From Capnocytophaga sp. (GTDB lineage Bacteria > Bacteroidota > Bacteroidia > Flavobacteriales > Flavobacteriaceae): DNA of 64,000 nucleotides. The stretch covers positions 17,639-81,638 of the forward strand of contig JAUMUT010000008.1 in the NCBI GenBank assembly GCA_030530525.1, read 5' to 3'. Both the position numbers and the translations under genes were made by a program. Under the pieces are notes generated by a model that saw only the letters and a program-made list of their open reading frames with translations, did not search any database and was not told where the DNA came from. How positions within the stretch are numbered: position 1 is the first letter of the stretch; the number at the start of each line of letters is the position of its first letter. This document shows positions 26,568-35,210 of this stretch, piece after piece.

Positions 26568-27176
26568 TTATTTATTTTTATAATTCATTAACACTCTTTC
26601 TAATTCTTGATATCCTTTTTCATTAACAATTACTCGGAATAAATATTCCGTTGTTGTGTAAATGGTTTCCCAAAAAGAAAATTCCGTTTCAGGAAAGGCA
26701 TTATATACAGAGCGTAATCGTTGTACGTTCGAGTAAAATCGTTTATAAAACTCCAAATTAATATCCTCACGTACAAGTCCTTCTTTTTTTCCTTTTTCAA
26801 AAATTTTTTCTACAAAACGATAATCAGCTTGGATAAATTCATCTTGCATTTGCTCAAACAATTTGGAATAATATTTTTGTAATTCCCAAATAGGGCGCGC
26901 ACTGCTTATCATAAAAGTATTTTGAATATTCCGTTGATTATCAAATACATTTTCAATAATTGAGCCGTTTCCTTCTGTAAAAAAATCTACTTTTCTACAA
27001 GTCATATCCAAAGCAAATTCTAAGCAGTTTTCTACCAAATCATTTTTAGACGGGAAATATTCATAAAGAGTTTTCTTTGACATTCCAAGTTTATTCGCCA
27101 AATCGTCCATCGTAAAACTCTTGAACCCATATTGAGCAAACTCTTTGAAAGCCTGTTCTATAATAGTTTGTTTCAT
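26568..27176 (-). CDS. TetR-family transcriptional regulator
   Basis: A 202-residue regulator when started at the ATG at 27176-27174. A longer reading would add residues without TetR character and run into the promoter. The N-terminal HTH is FKEFAQYGFKSFTMDDLANKLGMSKKTLYEYF. The C-terminal ligand domain is helical and ends NYKNK. It heads the tolC operon, so it probably controls that pump. Promoter: TTG at 27227-27225 and TAACTTTG at 27204-27197. Confidence 0.92.
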   Translation of the reverse strand: MKQTIIEQAFKEFAQYGFKSFTMDDLANKLGMSKKTLYEYFPSKNDLVENCLEFALDMTCRKVDFFTEGNGSIIENVFDNQRNIQNTFMISSARPIWELQKYYSKLFEQMQDEFIQADYRFVEKIFEKGKKEGLVREDINLEFYKRFYSNVQRLRSVYNAFPETEFSFWETIYTTTEYLFRVIVNEKGYQELERVLMNYKNK

Positions 27177-27196
27177 AGTATGTCCTTTTCTGGGCA

Positions 27197-27227
27197 CAAA
27201 GTTACAATAAAAAAACTTAATAAACAA
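27197..27227 (-). promoter_or_regulatory. Promoter for tetR-tolC
   Basis: On the minus strand, TTG (27227-27225), 20-bp spacer, TAACTTTG (27204-27197). It supports the shorter TetR start. Confidence 0.65.
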
Positions 27228-27310
27228 AAAAAGTTTCCATATTTTTTATATTTTTTTATTCTATCAAAAAATCATTCTAATATTTAACTTATTTTTTTCA
27301 TAAATAATAA

Positions 27311-27339
27311 AAAAATAGGTAACCAGAAGCTACCTATTT
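27311..27339 (-). terminator. Terminator of dnaN
   Basis: AAATAGGTA (27313-27321) and TACCTATTT (27331-27339) form a perfect nine-base stem; on the minus strand a T-run follows, 25 bases after the dnaN stop. Confidence 0.75.
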
Positions 27340-27363
27340 CTCTCAATAACTAAACTTTATGTT

Positions 27364-28494
27364 TTATTTTTTGTCTTTATCGCCAAGCATTGTAGGCATA
27401 ACGAGCATATATACTTTTTCGCCTTCATCAAGCCCATCGGCAGGTGTCAATATTCCTGGTCTGTTAGGGTAAGACATTTCTAACATTACCTCATCAGAAG
27501 AAAGATTATTCATCATTTCAATGAAAAACTTAGCGTTGAAGCCTATTTCCATATCATCTCCTTCGTAATTACAAGGAATAGTTTCAGTTGCTTTATTGCT
27601 ATATTCTATATCTTCTGCAAAAATTTGTATAGAATTACCAACTATTTTCAAGCGTACTTGGTGGGTAGATTTGTTAGAGAAAATAGAAACCCTTTTGGTA
27701 GAAGACAATAACAATTGTCTATTTACAATCAATTTATTCGGATTTTCTTTTGGTATAACTGCTTCATAATTAGGATATTTCCCATCAATTAGCCTACACA
27801 CATATTCCATATCATCAAAAGAGAATTTTGCATTGCTTTCGTTATATTCTATCACAACATCGGTTTCACTACCCGCCAAAATTCCTTTTAGTAAGTTCAA
27901 CGCTTTTTTAGGCATTACAAATTCTGTTCTATTCGGGGAAATAATATCTCTACGCTCATATTTTACTAATTTATGAGCATCTGTGGCAGCAAAAATAAGT
28001 CCGTTTTCTGTAAAATCAAAGAAAACACCATTCATAATAGGTCGTAAATCGTCATTCCCTGTGGCAAAAATGGTTGTTTGTATTGCTGTTGCCAAAACAT
28101 CTCCCATTATAGAGACTTTATGAGGGTCTGGAATATCCACTATGGACGGAAATTCTGTTGCATCATAATAAGAAAATGAATATTCTCCGTTATTTGTCTT
28201 TATTTGGGCAGTATTATTTTCATTTACAATAAATGTAACTGCGGTATCTGGTAGCATTTTTAAGGTATCTACCAAAAATTTGTAAGGCACAGCGATGCGC
28301 CCTTCCGAGTCAGACTCTACGTCCAACACGCCTTTTATCGTTGTCTCTAAATCGGTTGCCGATACGGTTAGCTTATTTTTGGATAATTCAAAAAGAAAAT
28401 TATCTAAAATAGGCATCGTATTATTAGAATTAATTACTCCTCCTATGGTTTGGAGTTTTTTAAATAAATACGAACTTGATACTATAAATCTCAT
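27364..28494 (-). CDS. dnaN: DNA polymerase III sliding clamp beta
   Basis: A 376-residue beta clamp of normal length (MRFIVSSSYLFKKLQTIGGVI, three repeated domains, C-terminal VMPTMLG). It rings DNA and tethers the replicative polymerase. It is monocistronic here, next to gldG. dnaA is not adjacent, so this is not the usual dnaA-dnaN origin arrangement. A TATCTTTG -7 element lies at 28532-28525 on the minus strand. Confidence 0.97.
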   Translation of the reverse strand: MRFIVSSSYLFKKLQTIGGVINSNNTMPILDNFLFELSKNKLTVSATDLETTIKGVLDVESDSEGRIAVPYKFLVDTLKMLPDTAVTFIVNENNTAQIKTNNGEYSFSYYDATEFPSIVDIPDPHKVSIMGDVLATAIQTTIFATGNDDLRPIMNGVFFDFTENGLIFAATDAHKLVKYERRDIISPNRTEFVMPKKALNLLKGILAGSETDVVIEYNESNAKFSFDDMEYVCRLIDGKYPNYEAVIPKENPNKLIVNRQLLLSSTKRVSIFSNKSTHQVRLKIVGNSIQIFAEDIEYSNKATETIPCNYEGDDMEIGFNAKFFIEMMNNLSSDEVMLEMSYPNRPGILTPADGLDEGEKVYMLVMPTMLGDKDKK

Positions 28495-28571
28495 TGCTTT
28501 ATGATTTCGTTTCTAAACTATGTGCAAAGATATTTCAAAAAATATTAAAAATGAAATTTTTTCACTAAAAA

Positions 28572-30248
28572 TTATGAAATAAATTGTTTTTTATAAAAAA
28601 TTTGTACTATTCCGCCCAAAAATAGAAGCCCTAAGAGCGGTACAAGAAAACTTAATAATTGCCATTGTTTTTGGTCTTCTTTTATTTTTTTCTTATCCAA
28701 AAAAGCCAAAGCAACTTTTTTATTTCTCAATTGAAGAAAACTAACGTCATCTAACAAATAATTAACACAATTTTGTAAAAATATTTTGTTATCATAAAAA
28801 TTATTTGTCCATTTATCATACCCCAATTCCAATGGCTCATTTCTGTTTATATCATTACGAATAACATCTCCATCGGATATTATTATCATTTTTGTAGCTT
28901 TGCTTTCTTCTTGATTTTCAGAAAGTTGCAAAGGTTTTACTCTATTTTTATACATTGAGGTAAAAATCCCTTCTAACAGAACAGCCACCGGCACTTGCCC
29001 TTTCAGATTATCTTTCATTTCCTCAATTTTATTAGAAATATCCAATTGTATTTCACGAGGTGTTCCTTCCAGCATTGACAAAGGCGAAGAGCTAAGCAAA
29101 ACACTCTTTTTAACCGAGTTGGCAAGCGTATCTATACTATTGGCAAACTGCAAACGAACACCGTCTAAGTTGTTGTTTATCAAATGGTTATTCTTTGATA
29201 AGAGCAAAGGATTGTAAATCCAAGGTAGCGGAATATATTGCGACTGGCTACCGCTTCCATTGGCAACTACAATGTTAGTACAATATTGGTCGCTTAGCAA
29301 ATCTAAATTAACCCGAACGCCATATTTAAAAAGCATATCGCCCAAATTCAAATCTAACGGCATAGCCATTGCAGTTCCATTATTTTCATAAATATCTGAA
29401 AGACTGATATTTACTTGGTCTAATAACCATAATACCCGACCGCCATTCATTATATATTGGTCAAGAACTTGTTTTTGCTCATCTGTGAATTTCTTTGTTG
29501 GCTTAGGAATAATTAACAACTGAAAATCAGATAATTGCGTTAAAATTTTATTAGGATTAACCGCCACAGAATCCAACGAAAAAGGAGCTATATTATAATA
29601 TTGATTTTCAAGAGATAAAAAATCATACATTTCTATATCCGAAAGCGTTCCGTTACTCCTAAGAAAAGCTATATTTTTTTGTTTTTTTAACACTAATTTA
29701 TAAATTCCATCGGTAATAGAATTTTCTAAATTTTGTACGGAAAACTGAACTTTTTCTTGGTCAGAAGCTCCTAATTTATTCCGAAGCAAAGCAACTTGTT
29801 CTATTTTTTCTCCTTGACTAATAACCGCCCAAGGGAAAATATACTCATACGATGTTTTTCCTTCTTTGGAAATAGCTATTTGTAAAGGTATAAAACCCTC
29901 ATAACGAAGTTGTTGTATTTCTTTTTCAGGATTTTCTGTATCAGCAAGAGGGTTGATAAACTGAAACTGAATATTTCTATTTTTTGCCCGATATTCTTCT
30001 AAAAGCTGTAATGTTTCGTTTTGCAATCGTTTGTATTCGGCAGGAATATTATCCTTCATTAAAACTTGTATAAGTATTGGATTATCAATACTTTGCAAAA
30101 CATCTAAGGTTGTTTTGGATAGCGTATAGCGTTTATCTTGGGTAAGGTCAAACCGAGTATAAAAAAATCTACTCAAAACCATAATTCCTGACAATATTAT
30201 TATGGTAACTACCAGAAAATAAACAGATTGTATATTTATTTTTTTCAT
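28572..30248 (-). CDS. gldG: Gliding-motility ABC transporter auxiliary protein GldG
   Basis: A 558-residue protein with a TM at each end (residues about 9-27 and 533-552) and an ABC_transp_aux-type extracytoplasmic domain between. RRTRFDLTQDKRYTLSK-like segment (YTRFDLTQDKRYTLSK) near residue 30 is the family opening. Together with GldF and the ATPase GldA it forms an ABC exporter that is required for gliding in some Bacteroidota. Its start overlaps the gldF stop by four bases, so they are translationally coupled. gldA is not in the window. Confidence 0.92.
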   Translation of the reverse strand: MKKINIQSVYFLVVTIIILSGIMVLSRFFYTRFDLTQDKRYTLSKTTLDVLQSIDNPILIQVLMKDNIPAEYKRLQNETLQLLEEYRAKNRNIQFQFINPLADTENPEKEIQQLRYEGFIPLQIAISKEGKTSYEYIFPWAVISQGEKIEQVALLRNKLGASDQEKVQFSVQNLENSITDGIYKLVLKKQKNIAFLRSNGTLSDIEMYDFLSLENQYYNIAPFSLDSVAVNPNKILTQLSDFQLLIIPKPTKKFTDEQKQVLDQYIMNGGRVLWLLDQVNISLSDIYENNGTAMAMPLDLNLGDMLFKYGVRVNLDLLSDQYCTNIVVANGSGSQSQYIPLPWIYNPLLLSKNNHLINNNLDGVRLQFANSIDTLANSVKKSVLLSSSPLSMLEGTPREIQLDISNKIEEMKDNLKGQVPVAVLLEGIFTSMYKNRVKPLQLSENQEESKATKMIIISDGDVIRNDINRNEPLELGYDKWTNNFYDNKIFLQNCVNYLLDDVSFLQLRNKKVALAFLDKKKIKEDQKQWQLLSFLVPLLGLLFLGGIVQIFYKKQFIS

Positions 30249-30964
30249 TGTTTTTCAGATTTTAAAGAAATAACAGTGGTACAAATAAAAAAAGTAGTTA
30301 CACATAAAAAGTAAATTACATTACGAGTATCTATTACACCTCTACTAATATCCTCAAAATGTGTTTTAAAACCAAATGAAAACATTGTATTTTTAACAAA
30401 AATAGAAATAATTTCGTCTAAACCAAAAAATAACAAAAAATTCATAAATGTAGCAATCACAAAAGCTATAATTTGATTTTGACTAATAGAAGAAGCCCAA
30501 ATACCCACCGAAATAAACGCACAAGCCAATAAAAATAAAGCAATATAAGACCCAAATGTATTGGCTATATCCAAATTGCCGACAGGAGTTCCTAATTTCC
30601 AGACCATAAAAACATAAAATACTGAAAATAAAAGAATTATAAAACAAAATACTAATACTGCAAAAAACTTCCCGAAAGCTATTTCCCATTGAGAAATAGG
30701 GCGAGTAAATAATAATTGTAGCATTCCTGAACGCTTTTCTTCGGAAATAGTACGCATTGTTATGGCAGGAATTAGAAAAACAAATATCCAAGAAGATAGT
30801 AAAAAGAAAGATTGCAAATCGGCAAAACCACTATCTAAAATATTATATTTCCCTTGTAAAACCCACAAAAACAAGCTATTACAAAGCATAAAAATACCTA
30901 TAACTACATACCCCACTGAGGAAGTAAAAAAATACCGAAGTTCTTTTTTGAATAATGCAAACAT
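30245..30964 (-). CDS. gldF: Gliding-motility ABC transporter permease GldF
   Basis: A 239-residue inner-membrane permease when started at the ATG at 30964-30962, matching the usual GldF length. Six hydrophobic helices, ABC-2 type. MFALFKKELRYFFTSSVGYVV is the typical N-terminus, and MRTISEEKRSGMLQLLFTRPIS is the conserved coupling region. Partner of GldG and the distant GldA. The stop overlaps gldG. Confidence 0.93.
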   Translation of the reverse strand: MFALFKKELRYFFTSSVGYVVIGIFMLCNSLFLWVLQGKYNILDSGFADLQSFFLLSSWIFVFLIPAITMRTISEEKRSGMLQLLFTRPISQWEIAFGKFFAVLVFCFIILLFSVFYVFMVWKLGTPVGNLDIANTFGSYIALFLLACAFISVGIWASSISQNQIIAFVIATFMNFLLFFGLDEIISIFVKNTMFSFGFKTHFEDISRGVIDTRNVIYFLCVTTFFICTTVISLKSEKQ

Positions 30965-31057
30965 TACAAAAAAAATTAGTTGAATAACAAACGGAAAACA
31001 CAACGAAATAACCCCTACACAACAATGTAGAGGTTAAAATCAAATACGTAAAAAAAT

Positions 31058-31438
31058 CTAAATTTTAGGAATAATAAGCTCCTGCCCTACTTGTATAAGG
31101 TCTGGATTTTTTAATTTATCCGTATTAGCTTTAAAAATTTCTTGATACTTGTTAGCATCTCCATAATATTTTTTAGAGATTTTACTAAGCGTTTCTCCTT
31201 TTTCTACTTTATGGAGATGATAAAATTTATCTTCGGAAACTTTTATATCAGCTTTAATATCCGTTGGGTTTTGCCCTGCAAGCTCTTTAAGTTTATCCCA
31301 AAAAATATTTTTTTCATACGGAGTATAAACTTCTCCGCTTATTTGTAAATATCCGTCTTTTTCGTCAGCAAGAAGATTTCTTGCTCCTAATTCTCTTGCA
31401 AATGCAAGTAGAGATTCGTACTTTGCTTTTAAACTCAT
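31058..31438 (-). CDS. BON-LysM domain protein
   Basis: A 126-residue cytosol-type protein with no signal peptide. Residues 1-65 resemble a BON-like domain (GYLQISGEVYTPYEKNIFWDKL). Residues 72-125 form a LysM module (HLHKVEKGETLSKISKKYYGDANKY, then PDLIQVGQELIIPKI). The architecture is that of E. coli Kbp/YgaU, a potassium-sensing protein, though shorter. Potassium binding here is inference by analogy. It has its own promoter. The hairpin between it and gldF has a mismatch and no T-run. Confidence 0.85.
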   Translation of the reverse strand: MSLKAKYESLLAFARELGARNLLADEKDGYLQISGEVYTPYEKNIFWDKLKELAGQNPTDIKADIKVSEDKFYHLHKVEKGETLSKISKKYYGDANKYQEIFKANTDKLKNPDLIQVGQELIIPKI

Positions 31439-31459
31439 TTCTATTAATATTTAATGTGC

Positions 31460-31489
31460 CAAATGTACAATATTTTTTTTAATAACCAA
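31460..31489 (-). promoter_or_regulatory. Promoter for the BON-LysM gene
   Basis: Minus-strand TTG at 31489-31487, 19-bp spacer, TACATTTG at 31467-31460, 21 bases before the ATG. Confidence 0.6.
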
Positions 31490-31506
31490 GAAAATATTTG
31501 TTAAAT

Positions 31507-33891
31507 TTAATATCCTTTTTCGTCTAAGAAATGTTGAAGGCTAATAATATCTGGGAATAAAACCTTGCGCGCTTTACTTCCTTCAAAAGGACCAACTACG
31601 CCCGCTACTTCCATTTGGTCAATCAATCGTCCTGCACGGTTGTAACCTAATTTTAACTTTCGTTGTAATAACGAAGCGGAACCTTGTTGGGCATTAACAA
31701 TTATTTCTGCTGCTTCACGGAAAAGAGGATCGCGGTCAGACATATCAATTTCCAAACCTTCGCCACTGCCTTCTCCCACATATTCTGGTAGTAAAAAGGC
31801 ATCAGGATACGCTTTTTGAGAACCTATAAAATCCACAATTTGTTCTACTTCGGGGGTATCTACAAAAGCACACTGAATACGGATAAGGTCATTGCCTTGC
31901 GTATAAAGCATATCTCCACGCCCAATAAGTTGGTCTGCACCAGAGCCGTCCAAAATGGTTTTGGAGTCAATTTTTGAAGTAACCCGAAACGCCACCCGAG
32001 CAGGGAAATTGGCTTTAATAATACCCGTAATAACATTCACCGACGGGCGTTGGGTAGCAATAATCAAGTGAATACCAATTGCCCGCGCCAACTGCGCCAA
32101 ACGAGCAATAGGCAGTTCAACCTCTTTACCTGCCGTCATAATAAGGTCTGCAAATTCATCTACTACCAATACTATATAAGGTAAAAACTGATGCCCTTCG
32201 TTGGGGTTGAGCTGTCGTGCTTTAAACTTCGCATTGTATTCTTTAATGTTACGAACCATTGCATTTTTAAGCAATTCATAACGATTATCCATTTCAATAC
32301 AAAGTGAATTTAACGTATTGATTACCTTAGTGTTATCGGTTATTATAGCTTCTTCGCTATCTGGAAGTTTTGCCAAATAATGCCTTTCAATCTTATTATA
32401 TAAAGTAAGTTCTACTTTTTTAGGATCAACTAATACAAATTTTACTTCGGCAGGATGTTTTTTGTACAAAAGAGAAGTTAAAACAGCATTTAACCCTACG
32501 GACTTACCTTGCCCTGTTGCTCCTGCCATCAAAAGGTGAGGCATTTTAGCCAGATCCACCACAAAAGTTTCATTACTAATGGTTTTTCCGAAGGCTATAG
32601 GGAGTTCCATTTCTGCTTTTTGGAAATTTACCGAACTAATTACCGAACGCATAGAAACCATTGAAGGATTTTTATTCGGCACCTCAATCCCGATAGTTCC
32701 TTTACCTGGAATTGGGGCAATGATACGAATACCCAAAGCCGCAAGAGCAAGGGCAATATCTTCTTCCAAATTTTTTATTCGGGAGATTTTTATTCCTGCC
32801 GCAGGAACGATTTCGTACAAGGTTACGGTTGGCCCAATGATGGCTGATATTTTCTGAATTTCAATTTTAAAATCGCGAAGCGTACGAATAATTGTATTTT
32901 TATTTTCTTCCAATTCTTCATCATCTCGGATAATTGGTTTTTTATAATCTTTAAGCAAATCCAAAGGTGGAAACACGAAAGATTTCAATTCCAAAGTTGG
33001 GTCATATTCTCCAAAATTTTCTACTAATTGCCTTGCAAGTTCCTCTGGTTCAATAGTTTGTTCTTGCTTTATTTCTACTTGAAATTCTTGCTCTTCTTCT
33101 ATTTCTTCCGAAGGCGTTTCCACTTCCAACTGTAACGGAGGAATATCTTTTTTATGCGTATAAATATCTAATTCTTCTTCTTTTTTATCTGCTAAATGGA
33201 TAGATTTTTCTTCCAAATCTTCTTTTTCTGAATTTATAGGAATTGTTCTATTTGGTGCTGTTTCGGTGTTATTTTTTTCTTTCTTATCAAAAAGATGCGT
33301 TGTATTACTAACCAATTGATTACCAGCTAATAACGCTTGTTTTATTTCATTTGGAGTGATATTAAATCTATTTATTAAATAAACACAAAGAATAGTTAAT
33401 AAAAGGACTGCAACTCCCAATTTTCCTATATAATCTCTTAAAAAAGAATTCATTTCATACCCTACTCTACCGCTTAATATCGTAGCTTCTGAACTGAAAA
33501 AACCAAGTGCAACAGAAAGGAATATCATTGATAAAATTCCCCAAAACCATTTTTGCATTACTTTGATACTCAGTGATAAAAGTAATTTTACTCCTAATAA
33601 GCCCAACAGCCACACAGGAATAAAAGATGCAATACCAAATCCTTTATAAATGAATAAATTACCGAAATAAGCCCCTATTTTATTTAACAAATTTTTAGGT
33701 TGTGCATTTCTATCCGCAAACTCGGATAAAATACTTTGGTCGGCTTGCCAACTAAACATAAAGGAAATGAAAGCAATACACAATAAAATAGCGATAACCA
33801 CCAACAAAAGCCCTGTTATTGCGCTTCGTTGTTGTTTTTTATCTACGTTTTTTTTGGAAGTTTCTTTTTTTGAGTTTTTACTCTTTGCCAT
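31507..33891 (-). CDS. ftsK: DNA translocase FtsK
   Basis: A 794-residue protein. N-terminal membrane domain with four to five helices (residues about 25-175), an acidic Glu-rich linker (about 200-290), and the motor domain with Walker A GATGQGKSVGLN and Walker B LVVDEFADL. RQLARAIGIHLIIATQRPSV-like segment is present, and the C-terminal gamma winged helix (ASLLQRKLKLGYNRAGRLIDQME) recognises KOPS-type DNA. It pumps DNA at the septum and activates XerCD at dif. Monocistronic. Confidence 0.97.
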   Translation of the reverse strand: MAKSKNSKKETSKKNVDKKQQRSAITGLLLVVIAILLCIAFISFMFSWQADQSILSEFADRNAQPKNLLNKIGAYFGNLFIYKGFGIASFIPVWLLGLLGVKLLLSLSIKVMQKWFWGILSMIFLSVALGFFSSEATILSGRVGYEMNSFLRDYIGKLGVAVLLLTILCVYLINRFNITPNEIKQALLAGNQLVSNTTHLFDKKEKNNTETAPNRTIPINSEKEDLEEKSIHLADKKEEELDIYTHKKDIPPLQLEVETPSEEIEEEQEFQVEIKQEQTIEPEELARQLVENFGEYDPTLELKSFVFPPLDLLKDYKKPIIRDDEELEENKNTIIRTLRDFKIEIQKISAIIGPTVTLYEIVPAAGIKISRIKNLEEDIALALAALGIRIIAPIPGKGTIGIEVPNKNPSMVSMRSVISSVNFQKAEMELPIAFGKTISNETFVVDLAKMPHLLMAGATGQGKSVGLNAVLTSLLYKKHPAEVKFVLVDPKKVELTLYNKIERHYLAKLPDSEEAIITDNTKVINTLNSLCIEMDNRYELLKNAMVRNIKEYNAKFKARQLNPNEGHQFLPYIVLVVDEFADLIMTAGKEVELPIARLAQLARAIGIHLIIATQRPSVNVITGIIKANFPARVAFRVTSKIDSKTILDGSGADQLIGRGDMLYTQGNDLIRIQCAFVDTPEVEQIVDFIGSQKAYPDAFLLPEYVGEGSGEGLEIDMSDRDPLFREAAEIIVNAQQGSASLLQRKLKLGYNRAGRLIDQMEVAGVVGPFEGSKARKVLFPDIISLQHFLDEKGY

Positions 33892-33928
33892 TGTAAATAG
33901 CTTATTTTTAAATATTTATAAAGATAAA

Positions 33929-33966
33929 AAGAGCATCATATTGCTTAATAACATTATGATGCTCTT
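33929..33966 (-). terminator. Terminator of tpx
   Basis: AAGAGCATCATA (33929-33940) pairs with TATGATGCTCTT (33955-33966). On the minus strand a T-run follows, ten bases after the tpx stop. Confidence 0.75.
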
Positions 33967-33975
33967 AAAATAATA

Positions 33976-34473
33976 TTAAGATAAAACATCTAAAACTGCC
34001 TGATAGTTAGGCTCATCGGTAGTTTCTGCCACTTGCTCGGTATAAATTACTTTTTGATTTTCATCTAAAACGATAATACATCTTGAAAGTAAGCCACGAA
34101 GTGGAGAATCTAACAATTCTACTGGATATTTAGCGGAAAAATCTCCTCTAAAATCGGACAATGTTTCTACATTTTCAATTCCTTCAGCACCACAAAAACG
34201 TTTATTAGCAAAAGGTAAATCTTTGGAAATGCAAAGAACTTTGGTGTTTTTTAGGCTGGCTGCATCTTGGTTAAATCTTCGTATAGAAGCGGCGCATACT
34301 CCTGTATCTACACTCGGGAAAATACTAAGAACCAATCTGTTACCTTTATAATCGGATAATGATTTTTCGCTCAAATCGGTAGCTACTACGGTAAAATCGG
34401 TAGCTATTTCGCCTACTTTTGGTAAATCTCCTTTGGTAGAAGCAGGCGCATCGTGAAATGTTATTTTCGCCAT
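33976..34473 (-). CDS. tpx: Thiol peroxidase (Tpx, atypical 2-Cys peroxiredoxin)
   Basis: A 165-residue peroxiredoxin. The peroxidatic Cys is in DTGVCAASIRRFN (near residue 60) and the resolving Cys in NKRFCGAEG (near 93), matching Tpx. It reduces lipid and hydrogen peroxides with thioredoxin. The C-terminus ends YQAVLDVLS. Monocistronic, with promoter and terminator of its own. Confidence 0.96.
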   Translation of the reverse strand: MAKITFHDAPASTKGDLPKVGEIATDFTVVATDLSEKSLSDYKGNRLVLSIFPSVDTGVCAASIRRFNQDAASLKNTKVLCISKDLPFANKRFCGAEGIENVETLSDFRGDFSAKYPVELLDSPLRGLLSRCIIVLDENQKVIYTEQVAETTDEPNYQAVLDVLS

Positions 34474-34500
34474 TTTTTTAATGAATTAAAATTTATTGGC

Positions 34501-34531
34501 CAAAATTACTCTATATTTTTTGGATACACAA
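34501..34531 (-). promoter_or_regulatory. Promoter for tpx
   Basis: Minus-strand TTG at 34531-34529, 20-bp spacer, TAATTTTG at 34508-34501. Confidence 0.6.
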
Positions 34532-34565
34532 ATAAATTTATCAACAAATTATTTAGCTTATTTTT

Positions 34566-35192
34566 TTATCTTTTTAACAATTTATAGCCCATATATCCTA
34601 ACGGAAGCGCCATTATAAGAAGATAAAAAGCATTTTGAATTACTAAAAGCGGATTAAAAAGAATAACGATAATTAGCCCAAAAATAGCTCCGCCTAAGTG
34701 TGCCGAATGCCCTAAATTGTCGCCTCGTTGCGGATTAAGCATCATATATGCAGAATATCCGAAATAAATAGCCCCAAAAAGCCATCCTGGAATAAAATTC
34801 ACCCGAATAGAGTCAGGAAATAGTGCAATAGCAGCAAAAATAATACCCGAAACCGCCCCAGAAGCTCCAATTGCAGAATAATATGACTGTTTTTTGTAAA
34901 TATAAAGGCTAAAAAGACTTCCTAAAACCATTGCACCGAAATAAATTATTAAAAATAAGAAAATTCCCATTGTTTTAACAATAATTCCTTGAAAAAAGTA
35001 CAAAGAAATCATATTAAAAATAAGGTGCGACCAATCGGCGTGCAAAAATCCTGAGGAAATCAGCCGAATATAATCGCCTTTTTGCACTGCTCCTACATTA
35101 AATTTGTATCGGTTAAAAAACATTGAGTCGTTAAACCCTTTATAACTCATCGCAATAGTTGCTCCGAGAATAATAATAAAAATAATACTCAT
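34566..35192 (-). CDS. Rhomboid-family intramembrane serine protease
   Basis: A 208-residue six-helix membrane protease. The catalytic Ser lies in GASGAVSGIIF and the His in GHSAHLGGAIFG, the expected dyad. The N-terminal loop has the HADWSHLIFNMISL motif. It cuts TM helices of unknown substrates. The gap to the YfcC gene is 18 bases, so it is probably in one operon with it. Confidence 0.92.
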   Translation of the reverse strand: MSIIFIIILGATIAMSYKGFNDSMFFNRYKFNVGAVQKGDYIRLISSGFLHADWSHLIFNMISLYFFQGIIVKTMGIFLFLIIYFGAMVLGSLFSLYIYKKQSYYSAIGASGAVSGIIFAAIALFPDSIRVNFIPGWLFGAIYFGYSAYMMLNPQRGDNLGHSAHLGGAIFGLIIVILFNPLLVIQNAFYLLIMALPLGYMGYKLLKR

Positions 35193-35210
35193 CTTCTTTT
35201 TTATTTTATA

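Noticed and set aside
27364..28494. dnaN as a sign of a replication origin
   Set aside because: No dnaA gene and no cluster of DnaA boxes beside it; the single TTATCAACA at 51910-51918 is a near miss far away.
31008..31037. Hairpin between the LysM gene and gldF as a terminator
   Set aside because: One mismatch in the stem and no T-run on the minus strand.
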